Source of the DNA: Phycisphaerales bacterium PN19_bin_20
Lineage (GTDB): Bacteria; Planctomycetota; Phycisphaerae; Phycisphaerales; UBA1924
Reading direction: 5' to 3'
Assembly (NCBI GenBank): GCA_021173225.1
Contig: JAJOLK010000003.1
Coordinates: 1 to 38,335, forward strand
DNA length: 38,335 nucleotides
The first letter of the stretch is position 1. Each line of letters opens with the position of its first letter. A program made the position numbers and the translations under genes. Shown piece after piece: positions 1 through 9,300 of the stretch. The notes under the pieces are model-generated. The model saw nothing but the letters and a program-made list of their open reading frames with translations. It was not told where the DNA came from and ran no database searches.

Positions 1-23
1 CTTTTGGGATATCTGGACTTTGA

Positions 24-54
24 TTGACAAAGCGGGGAGGTCAGGGGGTAGTCT
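24..54 (+). promoter_or_regulatory. Sigma70-like promoter placed for a leaderless start
   Basis: A perfect TTGACA (24-29) is followed after 19 bases by TAGTCT (49-54). The -10-like hexamer ends 6 bases before the ATG at 61, so transcription would begin at or next to the start codon. The 19-base spacer is longer than the usual 17. The same geometry recurs upstream of several other genes in this window. Confidence 0.5.
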
Positions 55-60
55 GTGGGA

Positions 61-1239
61 ATGACCAACGCAAGCCGAGTGTGGGCACGGTGGCGGAGCA
101 TGGCGGCCCAATCAGCAGTAATTTTGCTGTGTTTGTGGTCGTGGGGGAGTGCGGCGGCGCTGGCGGTTGAGCGTGAGGGCCCGCCACGGACGGAGGCTGA
201 GCTGCGTGCGTTTGTGGAGGAGTTGCAGAAGGGTTCGGGCTCGCTGGACTTTCCGCCGCTGGTCCAAGTCTCATTCCGAACGCTGAGGTTTTGCCCGTGG
301 ACGTCGGGCGAGATCGAGGCGATGTGGCCGAATATCAAGGACAAACGGGAACATCCTGCTCGGACGATGATAAAGCTGTGCCAGGAAATCTCTAGGCGGG
401 GAGAGCCGGCGACGGGCGTGCAGGTCGTCGTACGAGATCAGCTTGGACAGTGGCGTTACTCGTCGATGGACAAATTTCGCAGTGACCAGGAGCACTACGC
501 CAACAGCAAGCGCGGCCCCTGGGTGGTCGACAGCTTTAAGAATGGCGAGCTCATGGACGGGGACTCCTTCTCCCCCGACACCTTCGCAGGCGGCATGGGC
601 GGTTACGCTGGGCAGTTTGCCCGCGCTGTTGAGAATTTCCTAACAGGTGGCGTGCGCCACTGGCCGGGTACCCGGGTTGATAGCGTCAGCCTGCGCTCTA
701 GCGACTGGCGGGTGGTGTTCAAGGAGCAGGACCAGACCGGTGCCGCAACCTTGATCACGCTCGAAGGCGTGATTTCGGACAAGCCCCCGTTCCTCATCAC
801 CCGTAGCAAGGACACGGTTGACACCATCGGTTCATCCCAGCGCACCCGCGCCTTCGTGCGGTTCGAGGGCTGGCGGTGGGATGAGACACTGGGTCAGATG
901 GTGTGTAAACGGGTTGACTTCGGCGAGGTTCCTGGTCGCGTGCTAAACAGTTACCGCCTCGATTCGATCAAGCAGATCGAGCAAGCAGACTTTGATGCTC
1001 TTTTGGTGCCGCCAAGCGCAGCGAACCCAACGGTGCGCTACGGGGCGTTCGAATGGACGGCTCAGAAGCTCGTCGAGACTAAGCGTCGCAACAGTCCGAA
1101 CGGGAGCCAAGCAACCGGCGACAGTTCGTCGCGCTTGCCAGCAAGCGGCAGGCTCGTTGCGGGCTGGTGGATTCTCGGAGCGTTGGCTGCCACGGTGGCC
1201 GGGTTTGTTTGGTGGAAGGCGTCTGCGCTGAGGAGGTAA
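61..1239 (+). CDS. Secreted, C-terminally membrane-anchored protein of unknown function
   Basis: I do not recognise this protein of about 392 residues. It has an N-terminal signal-like segment (hydrophobic stretch around residues 15-35, ending in Ala-rich residues), a long polar central region, and a C-terminal hydrophobic helix of about 20 residues followed by a basic Leu-Arg-Arg end. This suggests an exported protein held by its C-terminus. The central part alternates short hydrophobic and charged stretches, as in beta-rich periplasmic proteins, but no family motif is clear. An in-frame GTG at 55 is possible; I prefer ATG 61 because of the promoter spacing. The stop codon overlaps the ribosome site and start region of the next gene, so the two are probably co-transcribed. 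Composition here is less G-biased than in the genes after 2.87 kb. Confidence 0.75.
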   Translation: MTNASRVWARWRSMAAQSAVILLCLWSWGSAAALAVEREGPPRTEAELRAFVEELQKGSGSLDFPPLVQVSFRTLRFCPWTSGEIEAMWPNIKDKREHPARTMIKLCQEISRRGEPATGVQVVVRDQLGQWRYSSMDKFRSDQEHYANSKRGPWVVDSFKNGELMDGDSFSPDTFAGGMGGYAGQFARAVENFLTGGVRHWPGTRVDSVSLRSSDWRVVFKEQDQTGAATLITLEGVISDKPPFLITRSKDTVDTIGSSQRTRAFVRFEGWRWDETLGQMVCKRVDFGEVPGRVLNSYRLDSIKQIEQADFDALLVPPSAANPTVRYGAFEWTAQKLVETKRRNSPNGSQATGDSSSRLPASGRLVAGWWILGALAATVAGFVWWKASALRR

Positions 1240-1241
1240 TG

Positions 1242-1616
1242 ATGCAGCGTTTCTCTGCCCTTGCGTTGCTCACGGCTGCCGCGGTAGCACCCGCGGCCAT
1301 GGCCACGGTCGTCGCGTGCTGGGTTAACAACGGGCCGGCCCCGTGCTGTGATGCACCCAAACTGATCTGCAACAACCGCCAGGGTCTCGTATGGCTTTGT
1401 CAGGGTAGCTCCACTGGCGCCGTCAACATCCAGGTCGTGCGGCCGGTCAACTTGGGCAACTTTGAGAGCGGCCAGAACAACCTGGATACTTCGAACCCCG
1501 TCGCGTGCACAACGAAGACGCATGCGTGCGGCTCGCAACCCGGGCAGTGCTTGCCTGAGGTCGTTGCTCAGTCCACTTGCGTCAACACGACAACCACCGG
1601 TCAGATCTGCCCGTAG
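1242..1616 (+). CDS. Small secreted cysteine-rich protein
   Basis: The product is about 124 residues. It has a classic signal peptide (MQRFSALALL, then Ala-rich, with likely cleavage after Ala-Met-Ala) and a mature part with ten cysteines, an even number that suits five disulfides. AGGAGG at 1231-1236 lies 5 bases before ATG 1242; ATG 1239 is also possible but too close. The stop of the preceding gene ends at 1239, so translation is probably coupled. I recognise no family. The next gene encodes a MauE/DoxX-like membrane domain with a Cys-Arg-Cys motif, a family tied to redox or disulfide chemistry, so this protein may be its partner or substrate (inference). It may also be a planctomycete surface protein with an unrelated role. 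Confidence 0.7.
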   Translation: MQRFSALALLTAAAVAPAAMATVVACWVNNGPAPCCDAPKLICNNRQGLVWLCQGSSTGAVNIQVVRPVNLGNFESGQNNLDTSNPVACTTKTHACGSQPGQCLPEVVAQSTCVNTTTTGQICP

Positions 1617-1657
1617 GGCGATGACTTCCGGGCCTGCACGGCCCGACGGAGCGTGAC

Positions 1658-2866
1658 GTGATCAAGAGCGATCGTTTCAGAACCGCTGTGGCATCGACTC
1701 TTACAAAGCTCGTCGCTACGTTGCTACTTGTAGCGGGGCTGCTCAAGCTGCTGGACCTTGATGAGTTCGCCTCAAGCCTTGTTGCCTTTGTTCTGTTGCC
1801 CGAGTGGGCGCGGCACGTTTCGACTTTCGCCCTGCCGACCCTCGAAGTGGCCGCTGGGTCGCTGCTGCTCTGGCGCTGGCGATCGCGGCCGCTGGTAGCG
1901 TTTACCGTTGCCCTGTTGAGCGCGATGGCAGGGGTGCTTGCGGCCCACCTTCTGCTTCGCGGTGAAATTCCACCCTGCCGCTGCTTTGGGGCGCTGAGCG
2001 CTCACGCGCAGTGGATGTCGGACGCGCGGTTCGCGTTGGCCAAGCCGCTGGTGCTCATGGGTTTGCTGCTGATTGTGGCATGGCTGGCCGCGCGGTCATC
2101 AATCGAGGCGGGGCTCCAGCCGGGCCAGAGCGATCCGCGCGCGCCTACCCAGCTTGGGGCGTCGGCCCGTGCTTTCACGCTCATCGAGTTGCTGGTTGTG
2201 CTGGCCATCATCGGTGTGCTTCTGGCGGTCTCGCTTCCTGCGCTCTTTCGCGCGCGGATGGCTGCACGCGAGGCCCGCGCGCTCACGTCGCAGCAGGTCA
2301 TCGCTCGCGGCTTCATCGTCTACACGATCAACTGGAAGGATGCGTTCCCGCAGCCGCTGGCACCAATTGCGCCAGCACCACCTTTACTCAGCCATTACTT
2401 TTTCGCATACACAAGCTGGACCGCGATGGTCGGTGCTGAGGTTTTGGGAGACGCTCGAGCTGTGCCCAGCGATGAACGCTTTCCAGGGAGCGGGTCGCCG
2501 GGCCAGTTTCTATACCCGTGCGCCTTCCTGGCTCGCCCCGAGTTTTGGGACCCATCAACGCGCCTCGATAGCGGTCAACTCAAGGCCACCCGGACTGCGG
2601 ACGTGACCCATCCTCAGCTCAAGGCCCTGAACGTGACCGAAGCGCAGGACCGCCAGCCTGAAGCGCTGCGCGCGCGTGACAACCACAACATCCCGGCCCT
2701 GCTCGCCTTCGTTGACGGCTCCGCGGCGCCCTTCAACGTCCGCGACGTGCTCCCCGGCATCTCCACGGGCGAAGGCGCCATCCCCGAGGCCGCACACACC
2801 TTCGACATCTACCGCGCTTTGCACACGCTGCGCGGGGTGTCTGGGCGTGACGTACTGTCGCGGTGA
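1658..2866 (+). CDS. MauE/DoxX-like membrane domain fused to a type IV prepilin-like domain
   Basis: This 402-residue protein appears to join two families. Residues 1-150 hold four hydrophobic helices, with a PCRCFG motif near residues 107-112 that resembles the Cys-x-Cys-Phe-Gly signature of MauE, a membrane protein needed for maturation of the disulfide-rich methylamine dehydrogenase small subunit. After a polar linker (about 150-171), the motif FTLIELLVVLAII starts near residue 172: this is a prepilin N-methylation segment, followed by a pseudopilin-like globular region of about 200 residues. The residue before the Phe is Ala, not the usual Gly, so cleavage by prepilin peptidase is uncertain. 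Internal placement of the pilin segment is odd, because cleavage there would release the pilin part from the MauE part. The start is GTG with GGAG six bases upstream. The reading frame is open throughout, so this is not two genes joined by an obvious frameshift. Confidence 0.75.
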   Translation: MIKSDRFRTAVASTLTKLVATLLLVAGLLKLLDLDEFASSLVAFVLLPEWARHVSTFALPTLEVAAGSLLLWRWRSRPLVAFTVALLSAMAGVLAAHLLLRGEIPPCRCFGALSAHAQWMSDARFALAKPLVLMGLLLIVAWLAARSSIEAGLQPGQSDPRAPTQLGASARAFTLIELLVVLAIIGVLLAVSLPALFRARMAAREARALTSQQVIARGFIVYTINWKDAFPQPLAPIAPAPPLLSHYFFAYTSWTAMVGAEVLGDARAVPSDERFPGSGSPGQFLYPCAFLARPEFWDPSTRLDSGQLKATRTADVTHPQLKALNVTEAQDRQPEALRARDNHNIPALLAFVDGSAAPFNVRDVLPGISTGEGAIPEAAHTFDIYRALHTLRGVSGRDVLSR

Positions 2867-3873
2867 TGCTGACATTGATTCTTCGCAGGCTGTTGCAGTT
2901 GCCGTTAATCGTGCTATCGATCTACACGCTGACGCTGGCATTGGCGTGGGCGGTGCCGGGCTCGCCGATGGACAAGGGCGAGGGGCGGTTGCCGCCGGTA
3001 GAGGTGATCAAGGCGATGGAGGCGCGGTACAACCTTGACAGTTTTTGGGGCTTCTACTTCAGCTATTTGGGGAGCGCGTCGGGTTTGAAGTACGCGCGTG
3101 ATTGGGCGAGCGGGAGCATGGCGGCGGAGGACTCGGCGGCGCGGGCGCTGGGGCAGGCGCCGGCGGCGCGGCCGGTGTTTGACCTGGGGCCGAGCCTGCA
3201 GTATGAGGACTGGCGTGTCAACGAGATTTTGGCGGGCAGCTTGCCGGTGTCGGTGACGATCGGTGGGCTGGCGATGGTGCTGGCGATGGTGATCGGGCTG
3301 ACGGCGGGGCTCGTGGGTGCGGTGCGGCCTGGGTCAGTGGCGGACGTGGGTACGCTGGCGGTGGCGCTGGTGGGGATCAGCTTGCCGAGCTTTGTGACCG
3401 GGACGCTGCTGCTGCTGGCGGGGCCTGTGATGCTGGGGATTGGCGGGGTGGCGAGCTGGGGCCGGATTGAGGACATGCTGCTGCCGGCGCTGACACTGAG
3501 CCTGCCGTTCGCGGCGTATATCGCGCGGCTGACGCGGATGGGGATGATCGAGGTGATGGGGGCTGACTTCATCCGGACGGCGCGGGCGAAGGGCGTGCCT
3601 GAGCGGAGTGTGGTGATGAAGCACGCGCTGAAGAACGCGTTCTTGCCGGTGCTGAGCTATCTGGGGCCGGCGACGGCCTTGGCGATGACAGGGAGCTTTG
3701 TGGTGGAGCGTGTGTTCACGGTGCCGGGGCTTGGGCAGCACTTTGTGAACGCGGTGCTGAACAAGGACCTGTTTTTGATCATGGGCGTGGTGCTGGTGTT
3801 CAGCACGATGCTGATTGTGTTCAACTTGGCGGTGGACGTGCTGTACCGATTTGTGGACCCGCGGATTGAGTAG
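2866..3873 (+). CDS. ABC transporter permease, DppB/OppB type
   Basis: The product (about 335 residues) is an inner-membrane permease of the dipeptide/oligopeptide/nickel importer class. An N-terminal helix follows the start (RRLLQLPLIVLSIYTLT) and precedes a long periplasmic loop of about 90 residues. Five further helices follow. The cytoplasmic EAA loop is clear around residues 225-260 (RTARAKGVPERSVVMKHALK), the contact for the ATPase. ATG 2866 overlaps the preceding TGA by one base; GTG 2863 is the alternative. The partner OppC permease, ATPases and binding protein are not adjacent, which is unusual, since these genes normally sit in five-gene operons. Overlap with the pilin fusion gene implies co-translation but not a shared function. 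From here on the plus strand becomes markedly G-rich. Confidence 0.9.
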   Translation: MLTLILRRLLQLPLIVLSIYTLTLALAWAVPGSPMDKGEGRLPPVEVIKAMEARYNLDSFWGFYFSYLGSASGLKYARDWASGSMAAEDSAARALGQAPAARPVFDLGPSLQYEDWRVNEILAGSLPVSVTIGGLAMVLAMVIGLTAGLVGAVRPGSVADVGTLAVALVGISLPSFVTGTLLLLAGPVMLGIGGVASWGRIEDMLLPALTLSLPFAAYIARLTRMGMIEVMGADFIRTARAKGVPERSVVMKHALKNAFLPVLSYLGPATALAMTGSFVVERVFTVPGLGQHFVNAVLNKDLFLIMGVVLVFSTMLIVFNLAVDVLYRFVDPRIE

Positions 3874-3893
3874 GGCAGGCCGATAGCACGTAG

Positions 3894-3925
3894 CACCTGG
3901 GCACGTGGGCACATCTGCACATCGG
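3894..3925 (+). repeat. Octamer tandem repeat, copy 1 (four units)
   Basis: Four successive 8-base units related to CACATCGG (variants CACCTGGG, CACGTGGG, CACATCTG, CACATCGG) lie between the permease stop and the DUF2721 gene. The same unit recurs at 4522-4593 and at the right end of the window. No dyad or flanking duplication marks it as a mobile element. Confidence 0.75.
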
Positions 3926-3961
3926 TAAAGGCGCGTGGGGGCGCGCGGGGGCACGTGAGGT

Positions 3962-4504
3962 TTAGGGCGGCGCGTGGTCGAGGGTGGCCTGAACGGAGCG
4001 TTGCTCGGCGCTGAGCAGTTCGAGGGTGCTGGTGGACTCGCGCACGAGGTTGGCGGCGGCGTAGGCGATAGCGAGTACGCCGACGGCGCTGGCGAGGATG
4101 ACGATGGCGACGGCGACCTGCGCGGGCTGCTGGTAGCCGAAGAAGCTCATGGAGGCACCGGCCATGGCGACGCAGGTGCCAGCGGCGAAGCAGCCGATGG
4201 CCAGATAGCACCCGCGCAGGGCGCGGATGATGATGCGCGAGCGTTTGGCGGCGGGAATGAGCTGTTGTCGGGCGAGCTCGCGGGTGAGCGAGGCGGGTAT
4301 GCCGGGGTGATGGCCAAGGTGCGTTGGTGCGTGCGCGGGGTCGAGCAAGACCTCGGCGATGATGCGGGTGCGGTCAACGGAGCGGGCCAGGCGGTTGGCG
4401 GTGCTGAGTGTGAGCAGCGTGCTGGCGTTGGTGAGGATGGCCGGTGCGACCAGGAAGGTGAAGACGGCGAACGGGTTGTCGTGGCTCATCACGCCTATGT
4501 CCAT
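3962..4504 (-). CDS. DUF2721-family membrane protein
   Basis: The product is about 180 residues with three predicted membrane helices: one near the N-terminus and two around residues 95-155. The opening (NPFAVFTFLVAPAILTNAS) and the following Leu-Ser-Thr-Ala-Asn-Arg then Val-Asp-Arg segment match DUF2721, a family of small integral membrane proteins of unknown function. ATG 4504 has TACCCT five bases upstream and no SD; ATG 4489 is an alternative that begins nearer the conserved region. The frame stays open upstream through the octamer repeats, but that extension is an artefact of the repeat. The gene is convergent with the permease on its left. No function can be inferred from the neighbours. 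Confidence 0.8.
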   Translation of the reverse strand: MDIGVMSHDNPFAVFTFLVAPAILTNASTLLTLSTANRLARSVDRTRIIAEVLLDPAHAPTHLGHHPGIPASLTRELARQQLIPAAKRSRIIIRALRGCYLAIGCFAAGTCVAMAGASMSFFGYQQPAQVAVAIVILASAVGVLAIAYAAANLVRESTSTLELLSAEQRSVQATLDHAPP

Positions 4505-4521
4505 GCGTGAGGGTATGGGGG

Positions 4522-4593
4522 CACATCGGCACATCGGCACATCGGCACAGCGGCACATCGGCACATCGGCACATGGGCACGTCGGCAGATGGG
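4522..4593 (+). repeat. Octamer tandem repeat, copy 2 (nine units)
   Basis: Nine successive 8-base units, mostly exact CACATCGG with single-base variants toward the right end. The array lies just upstream of the DUF2721 gene on its 5' side. Because eight is not a multiple of three, all frames stay open and give period-8 peptides (for example HIGTSAHR), which explains spurious ORFs here. Confidence 0.85.
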
Positions 4594-4979
4594 CAATGGA
4601 CGGGGCGAGTGCTTGGTTTAGCGATGGTGGGGTCGATGGCGCTGGCCGCGTACTTCAACACGCCGGGTTGTCAGTGGGGCCGGCGGAGTGCAGCCCTCGG
4701 AGCCAGCCGTGCGTGGGAACGCACCAGGATTGTGAACTGGGCTGTCTCAGGGCGAGCCGAGACGATAATACACGCTCGTAAGATTATCAGGGGTGCTTTG
4801 ATTAATGCTCTGAGCGGAACCTGCTTTGGCTGGACGGCGCGGTGACGCTGGGCATGCGGCGGTGAGCCCGTTGCGGGCCCTTGGTGGGCCCCTGGTGGGC
4901 CCCGGGTGGGTCCTTGGTGGGCCGCGTGGCGCAGGGTGCCGCGGTCTTCAAGTGGACTCGTGGCCACGCGTTGCCGCAG
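4594..4979. other. Intergenic stretch with an AT-rich dyad and GC-rich short repeats
   Basis: I see no convincing gene. GATAAT at 4764-4769 is mirrored by ATTATC at 4783-4788, with ACG and CGT as an inner pair, giving an imperfect dyad of about 25 bases in an AT-richer island. It could be an operator or a hairpin. At about 4878-4922, a 12-base unit close to CCTTGGTGGGCC is repeated about four times. The region lies between two minus-strand genes, so it may hold the promoter of the DUF2721 gene. Confidence 0.4.
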
Positions 4980-6125
4980 TTAAGCGTCGGCGTCAGTGGC
5001 GTTGGCGTCTGTTTCTTTTTCACTCGCGTTGTCGATGTCGCCGTCGTGCCCGTGGGGCGGGGCGAGGTTGGTGGCGGCCTCGGCGTTGCGGAGGGTGTGC
5101 TCGGTGATGACGTCGTAGCAGGTGGCGAGCAGGCCGACGAGCGGGAACTTGGCCCCGGTGCTGGCGTCAAAGGGCGATGCGCCCAGTCTCCGCAGCAGAG
5201 GGTGGGTGACGGCGGGGGGGGTCATGGTCAGGTCGATCTCGTGGGCGCTGGTGGTGGCGGTCCAGAACGAGTCGACGGCGTCTTCAAGCGGGGGCTGCGG
5301 GATGTCGGCCAGGCCGGGCAGGCGTGGGAGGTAGGCGGGGACGGGGCGTGCGGCGCTGGCGGTGCCCGGTGTGCCGGCGGCGGAGCCGGTGCGTGTGCCT
5401 TGGCCGACGGCACGGCGCTGGCGGAGTTCATCGAGGAGGTTTTCGCGCGGCATGCCACGGAGGGCGAAGATCAGGAAGGTGTCGAGGCCCAGGCGTTCGG
5501 CGACGAGGGACATGACGCAGGCGACGTGCTTGCACCAGCCGGGGCCCGCGCTTGAGCCGGGCCCGCAGAGCCCGCAGGAGCAGGTGACGGCGAGGTCTGG
5601 CTGCTCTTGCGGGAAGAGGCGGAGGCGCAGCGGGCTGAAGAGGTCTTCGATGTTGGGGGGGACTTCGCCGGCAAGCAGGCCCGCGAGGTGGCGGGCCTCG
5701 CCGAGCATGGCGTCAATGACCTTGGCCCATTGGTCTGGCCCGAGGACGGGCAGGGTGATGCGGACGTCATAGGCGAAGGGCATGCGGCCCTGGACGGCGG
5801 AGCCGATGGTGCCGGGGGTAATGCTGAGGGTGCGGGCCTGACCTGTGCGGGCGTAGATGAGGCCTTCGTTCATGGCGCCTGCGCCGGCGAAGTCTTCAAC
5901 CAGGCGGAGCCAGCGCTGGGCGGCCCAGGCGGCGGAGACGGGGCCGGAGCGGCTGGCGAGCTTGAGCCCGTTTTTGACCTTGCGCGGGTGGGCGGTGGGT
6001 ACGGCGGCGCGGGGTATGAACTGGCCTGGGACGGTGGCGCGTGCGGCGGCGGCCTCGAGGCTCAGGCCCGGGAGCTCACCGCCCTTGCGGACGCCGTTCG
6101 GCTTTTCGGTCGGCCCTTGGCTCAT
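4980..6125 (-). CDS. SWIM zinc-finger protein, partner of the adjacent SNF2 ATPase
   Basis: The product is about 381 residues. Near residues 183-204 it has the SWIM pattern: Cys-Ser-Cys, a spacer, then Cys-Lys-His (CSCGLCG ... WCKHV). SWIM domains bind zinc and are proposed to bind DNA or protein. The gene follows the SNF2-family ATPase on the same strand by 219 bases, and a SWIM protein beside a HepA-like SNF2 ATPase is a recurring bacterial pair. The N-terminal 180 residues contain the AAWAAQRWLRLVEDF region usual for this protein type. The last 30 residues are Asp/Ala/Thr-rich. The 219-base gap holds copies of a TAGTGGCTGTGCG-like unit and no gene. No SD is clear. A role in DNA repair or chromosome remodelling is inference. 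Confidence 0.85.
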   Translation of the reverse strand: MSQGPTEKPNGVRKGGELPGLSLEAAAARATVPGQFIPRAAVPTAHPRKVKNGLKLASRSGPVSAAWAAQRWLRLVEDFAGAGAMNEGLIYARTGQARTLSITPGTIGSAVQGRMPFAYDVRITLPVLGPDQWAKVIDAMLGEARHLAGLLAGEVPPNIEDLFSPLRLRLFPQEQPDLAVTCSCGLCGPGSSAGPGWCKHVACVMSLVAERLGLDTFLIFALRGMPRENLLDELRQRRAVGQGTRTGSAAGTPGTASAARPVPAYLPRLPGLADIPQPPLEDAVDSFWTATTSAHEIDLTMTPPAVTHPLLRRLGASPFDASTGAKFPLVGLLATCYDVITEHTLRNAEAATNLAPPHGHDGDIDNASEKETDANATDADA

Positions 6126-6344
6126 GCGGTGTGGTTGGACTGGGCTTTTGGGTGGGAAGGTAAGTGAGGGCTGGGATTGGTGCGGCGCAGGGATAAGGGT
6201 AGACGTGCCGGGACGGGGGCTTCAGAGAGGAGGCTTTGGGTCGCGGGGCTGTGCGCGCGGGGTCTGAGCGCGTAGTGGCTGTGCGGGCAGTGGCTGTGCG
6301 TGAGGGCGGTGCGTGTAGTGGCTGTGCGCGTGGGCGGTGGGGGG

Positions 6345-9300
6345 TCAGTCGACGATATCAAGCTCGGCGGCATCGACGGCGTCTTGTCGGAGGGCCAGGA
6401 CGTCACGGAGCTGGTTGAGGCTCAGCTCGGTTAGCCAGGCTTCGCCGGCGCCGATGACGTTGTCGGCGAGGCTGGCTTTGGCCTCGATCATCTGGTCGAT
6501 CTTTTCTTCGAGGGTGCCGGCGACGACGAACTTGTGGACCTGGACGGTGCGTGTCTGCCCGATGCGGAAGGCGCGGTCGGTGGCCTGGTTTTCAACGGCG
6601 GGGTTCCACCAGCGGTCAAAGTGGAAGACGTGGTTGGCGGCGGTGAGGTTGAGGCCGATGCCGCCGGCCTTGAGGCTCAGGACGAAGATGGGCGCTGAGC
6701 CGTCACCTTTTTGGAAGCGCTGGACCATGGTGTCACGGTCTTTGGCGGAGGTTCCGCCGTGGAGGAGCAGGACTTCGGTATCGAGCTCATGGCGGAGCGT
6801 GGCGGCGAGCATCTCACCCATGGCGCGGAACTGCGTAAAGACCAGGGCATGCCCGCTAGAGGCGACGACCTCGTCGAGCATCTGGACCAGGCGTGTGCAC
6901 TTGCCGGAGCGGTGGCTGGGGGCGGGGCCGATGGGTGTGAGGGGCGCGCCGTCTTCGTCAAGGTCATGCCTGAGGTAGTGCAGCGGGTGGTTGCAGACCT
7001 GCTTGAGCTTGGTGAGCCCGGCGAGGATGACGCCGCGGCGCTGGATGCCGTCGGCGGCCTCGGCCTGCTGGAGCATGCCTTTGACGACTTGCTCGTAGAG
7101 GCTGGCCTGCTCTGGGGTGAGGTAGCAGAACTCTTTGGTCTCGACCTTTTCTGGGAGGTCTGCGATGACCTGCGGGTCGGTTTTGAGTCGGCGCAGAACG
7201 AAGGGCTGGATAAGCCCGCGGAGCTGCTTGCCCTTGGCGGCGTCGTTGTACTTCTCGATGGCCATGGCGAAGCGGGTGCGGAACTCTTGGCCCGAGCCCA
7301 GGAGCCCCGGGTTGAGAAAGTCCATGATGGACCAGAGCTCGGTGAGGCGGTTTTCAACCGGCGTGCCGGTGAGGGCGATGCGGCGTGGCGCATCGATGCT
7401 TCTTACGGCCTGAGTCTGCTTGGTCTGCGGGTTTTTAATGTTCTGTGCTTCGTCGAGGGCGACGCGGTGCCAGCCGACTTTTTCGAAGTCTTCGCGGTCT
7501 CGGTGGGCGAGGGCGTAGGTGGTGACGACGAGGTCGGCGCTTCGGGCGGCGTCGATGAGGGCCTGGCCGCGGTGGCGTTCGGCCCCGTGGTGAACCATGA
7601 CGCGGAGGCTTGGGGCGAAGCGTTTGGTCTCGCGGACCCAGTTGGAGACGACGCTCATGGGGACGATCAGGAGTGTGGGGCCGACGTCGGTGCCGCCGGT
7701 GATGGCGGGCCCGCGGTGGCCGACGTCGGTGTAGGCGCTGGTCTGGGTGTTGGTGTCGGTTGAGGTGTGGGTGCCGGGGGTTGTGTCGGGGGTGGGGGCC
7801 TCGGTGTTCGAGGGAGTAATAGAAGTTGCAATAGCCGGTGTAGTTTGTATGGTGGGCTTGCTGGCGGCGGGGATCCACGCGCCGTAACCGACGCGTTCGT
7901 GCAGGAGCATGGCCAGGAGCTGGATGGTTTTGCCCAGGCCCATGTCGTCAGCCAGGCACGAGCCGAGGCCGAGGCGATCAAGGAAGGCGAGCCACGAGAG
8001 GCCCTTGACCTGGTAGGGGCGAAGGCTGCCGACGAACCCGGGTGGTGCGTCGAGCATGGGCATGGAGAAGTTTTTCTGCTGCTCGCTGGTGCCGGTGGAG
8101 CCGAAGATGGCGGCGGCCCAGCCCGTGGCGTCGAGCCCGACGACGGGTACGCCGGTGGACTTGCTGTCAGCGGCGAAGGCGAGCTTGAGGGCCTTGCCGA
8201 TCTCGATCTCGCCGCCGGGGTTATCACGGATGAAGGCGACGGCGGCCCTGATGTCTTCGGGCCTGACCTCGACCCACTTGCCGCCGACGTAGACCAGTGG
8301 GCTGCGGAGGGTGGCGAGTTTTTGGAACTCGTCGATAGAGAGGGTGGTTTGGCCGAGGCTTATCTGCCACTTGTAGTTGACCAGCGCGGCGAGGCCGACG
8401 CGCGGCGCGGAACCCGAGGGGCCGGGGGCGGCGGGGGCGAAGGAGTCTTCGAGGTTCTCTGGCGAGTCGATCTTGAGGCGGACGCCCAGGCGTGCGGCGG
8501 GCGAATCCCACCATGTGGGCGCGAGGACGCCGAAGCCCTGCTCGATGAGAAGCGGGCGGTGCTCGCGGAGGAACTCGTAAGCCTGCTGGGTGGTGAGGGC
8601 GAGCTGCGCGGGCTCGGCCTGGGTGAGGGCCTGCTCGAGGGGGCGGTAGACGCGGGCGGCGCGGCCGAGCTCTGCGAGCAGGAGCTCTTGTGGCTGGTCG
8701 ATGCGTCTGCCGGCGACGACGGCGCCGTCGCTGGGCAGGAGCCAGATGTCGGCGGCGGCGATGATCGAGGCGGGGTTCTCAACTGATTGGAGGAAGAGGG
8801 CAAGGCCCCATCGTGCGCGTTCGGCGACGAGATCAAGCTGCGCGCCGGCGGGGGCTTCGGCCTCGGGCATGGCGGGCGGTTCTGAGAGCCTGAGGCACAG
8901 TCGCCAGCCCGCGTCGCTGCTGCGCTGGTCAAGCCCGCCGATCCACCCGCGGACGCGCTTGAGCATCTCGGTGCGTTTGACGCCCATGACGCCGACGGCG
9001 TCGGGCTCACAGAGCAGGCCCGCGAGCCAGGTGACATGCGGGTCTTCTTGAGCGTCGCCGGTGGGCCCGGGCTTTGCGCGGCGTGACTCGATGGTGTCGC
9101 CCATGGTCTCAGCGACCATGACGCGCCGGCATTTGGCGTCACATAGGCGGACGAGGGCGTCTTCGAGCGTGGCCCAGGCGTCGTGCTGCATGAGGTCGAT
9201 GGGTGCGCGGACAATCGGCGGCATGGCGCGGAGCAGGAGCAGCGCGCGGGTCGCGGTGGCTTCGTCGGCGAGCCAGGGCTGCCAGAGCCCGCGCACTCCG

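Noticed and set aside
4522..4593. CRISPR array
   Set aside because: The units are 8 bases with no spacers; there are no cas genes nearby.
4507..4845. 112-residue plus-strand ORF after the octamer array
   Set aside because: The first third is repeat-derived, the remainder has no domain or codon signal, and there is no start context.
6711..7763. Plus-strand 350-residue ORF opposite the SNF2 gene
   Set aside because: It is the antisense of a clearly conserved ATPase and has no domain of its own; the same reasoning removes other antisense ORFs.
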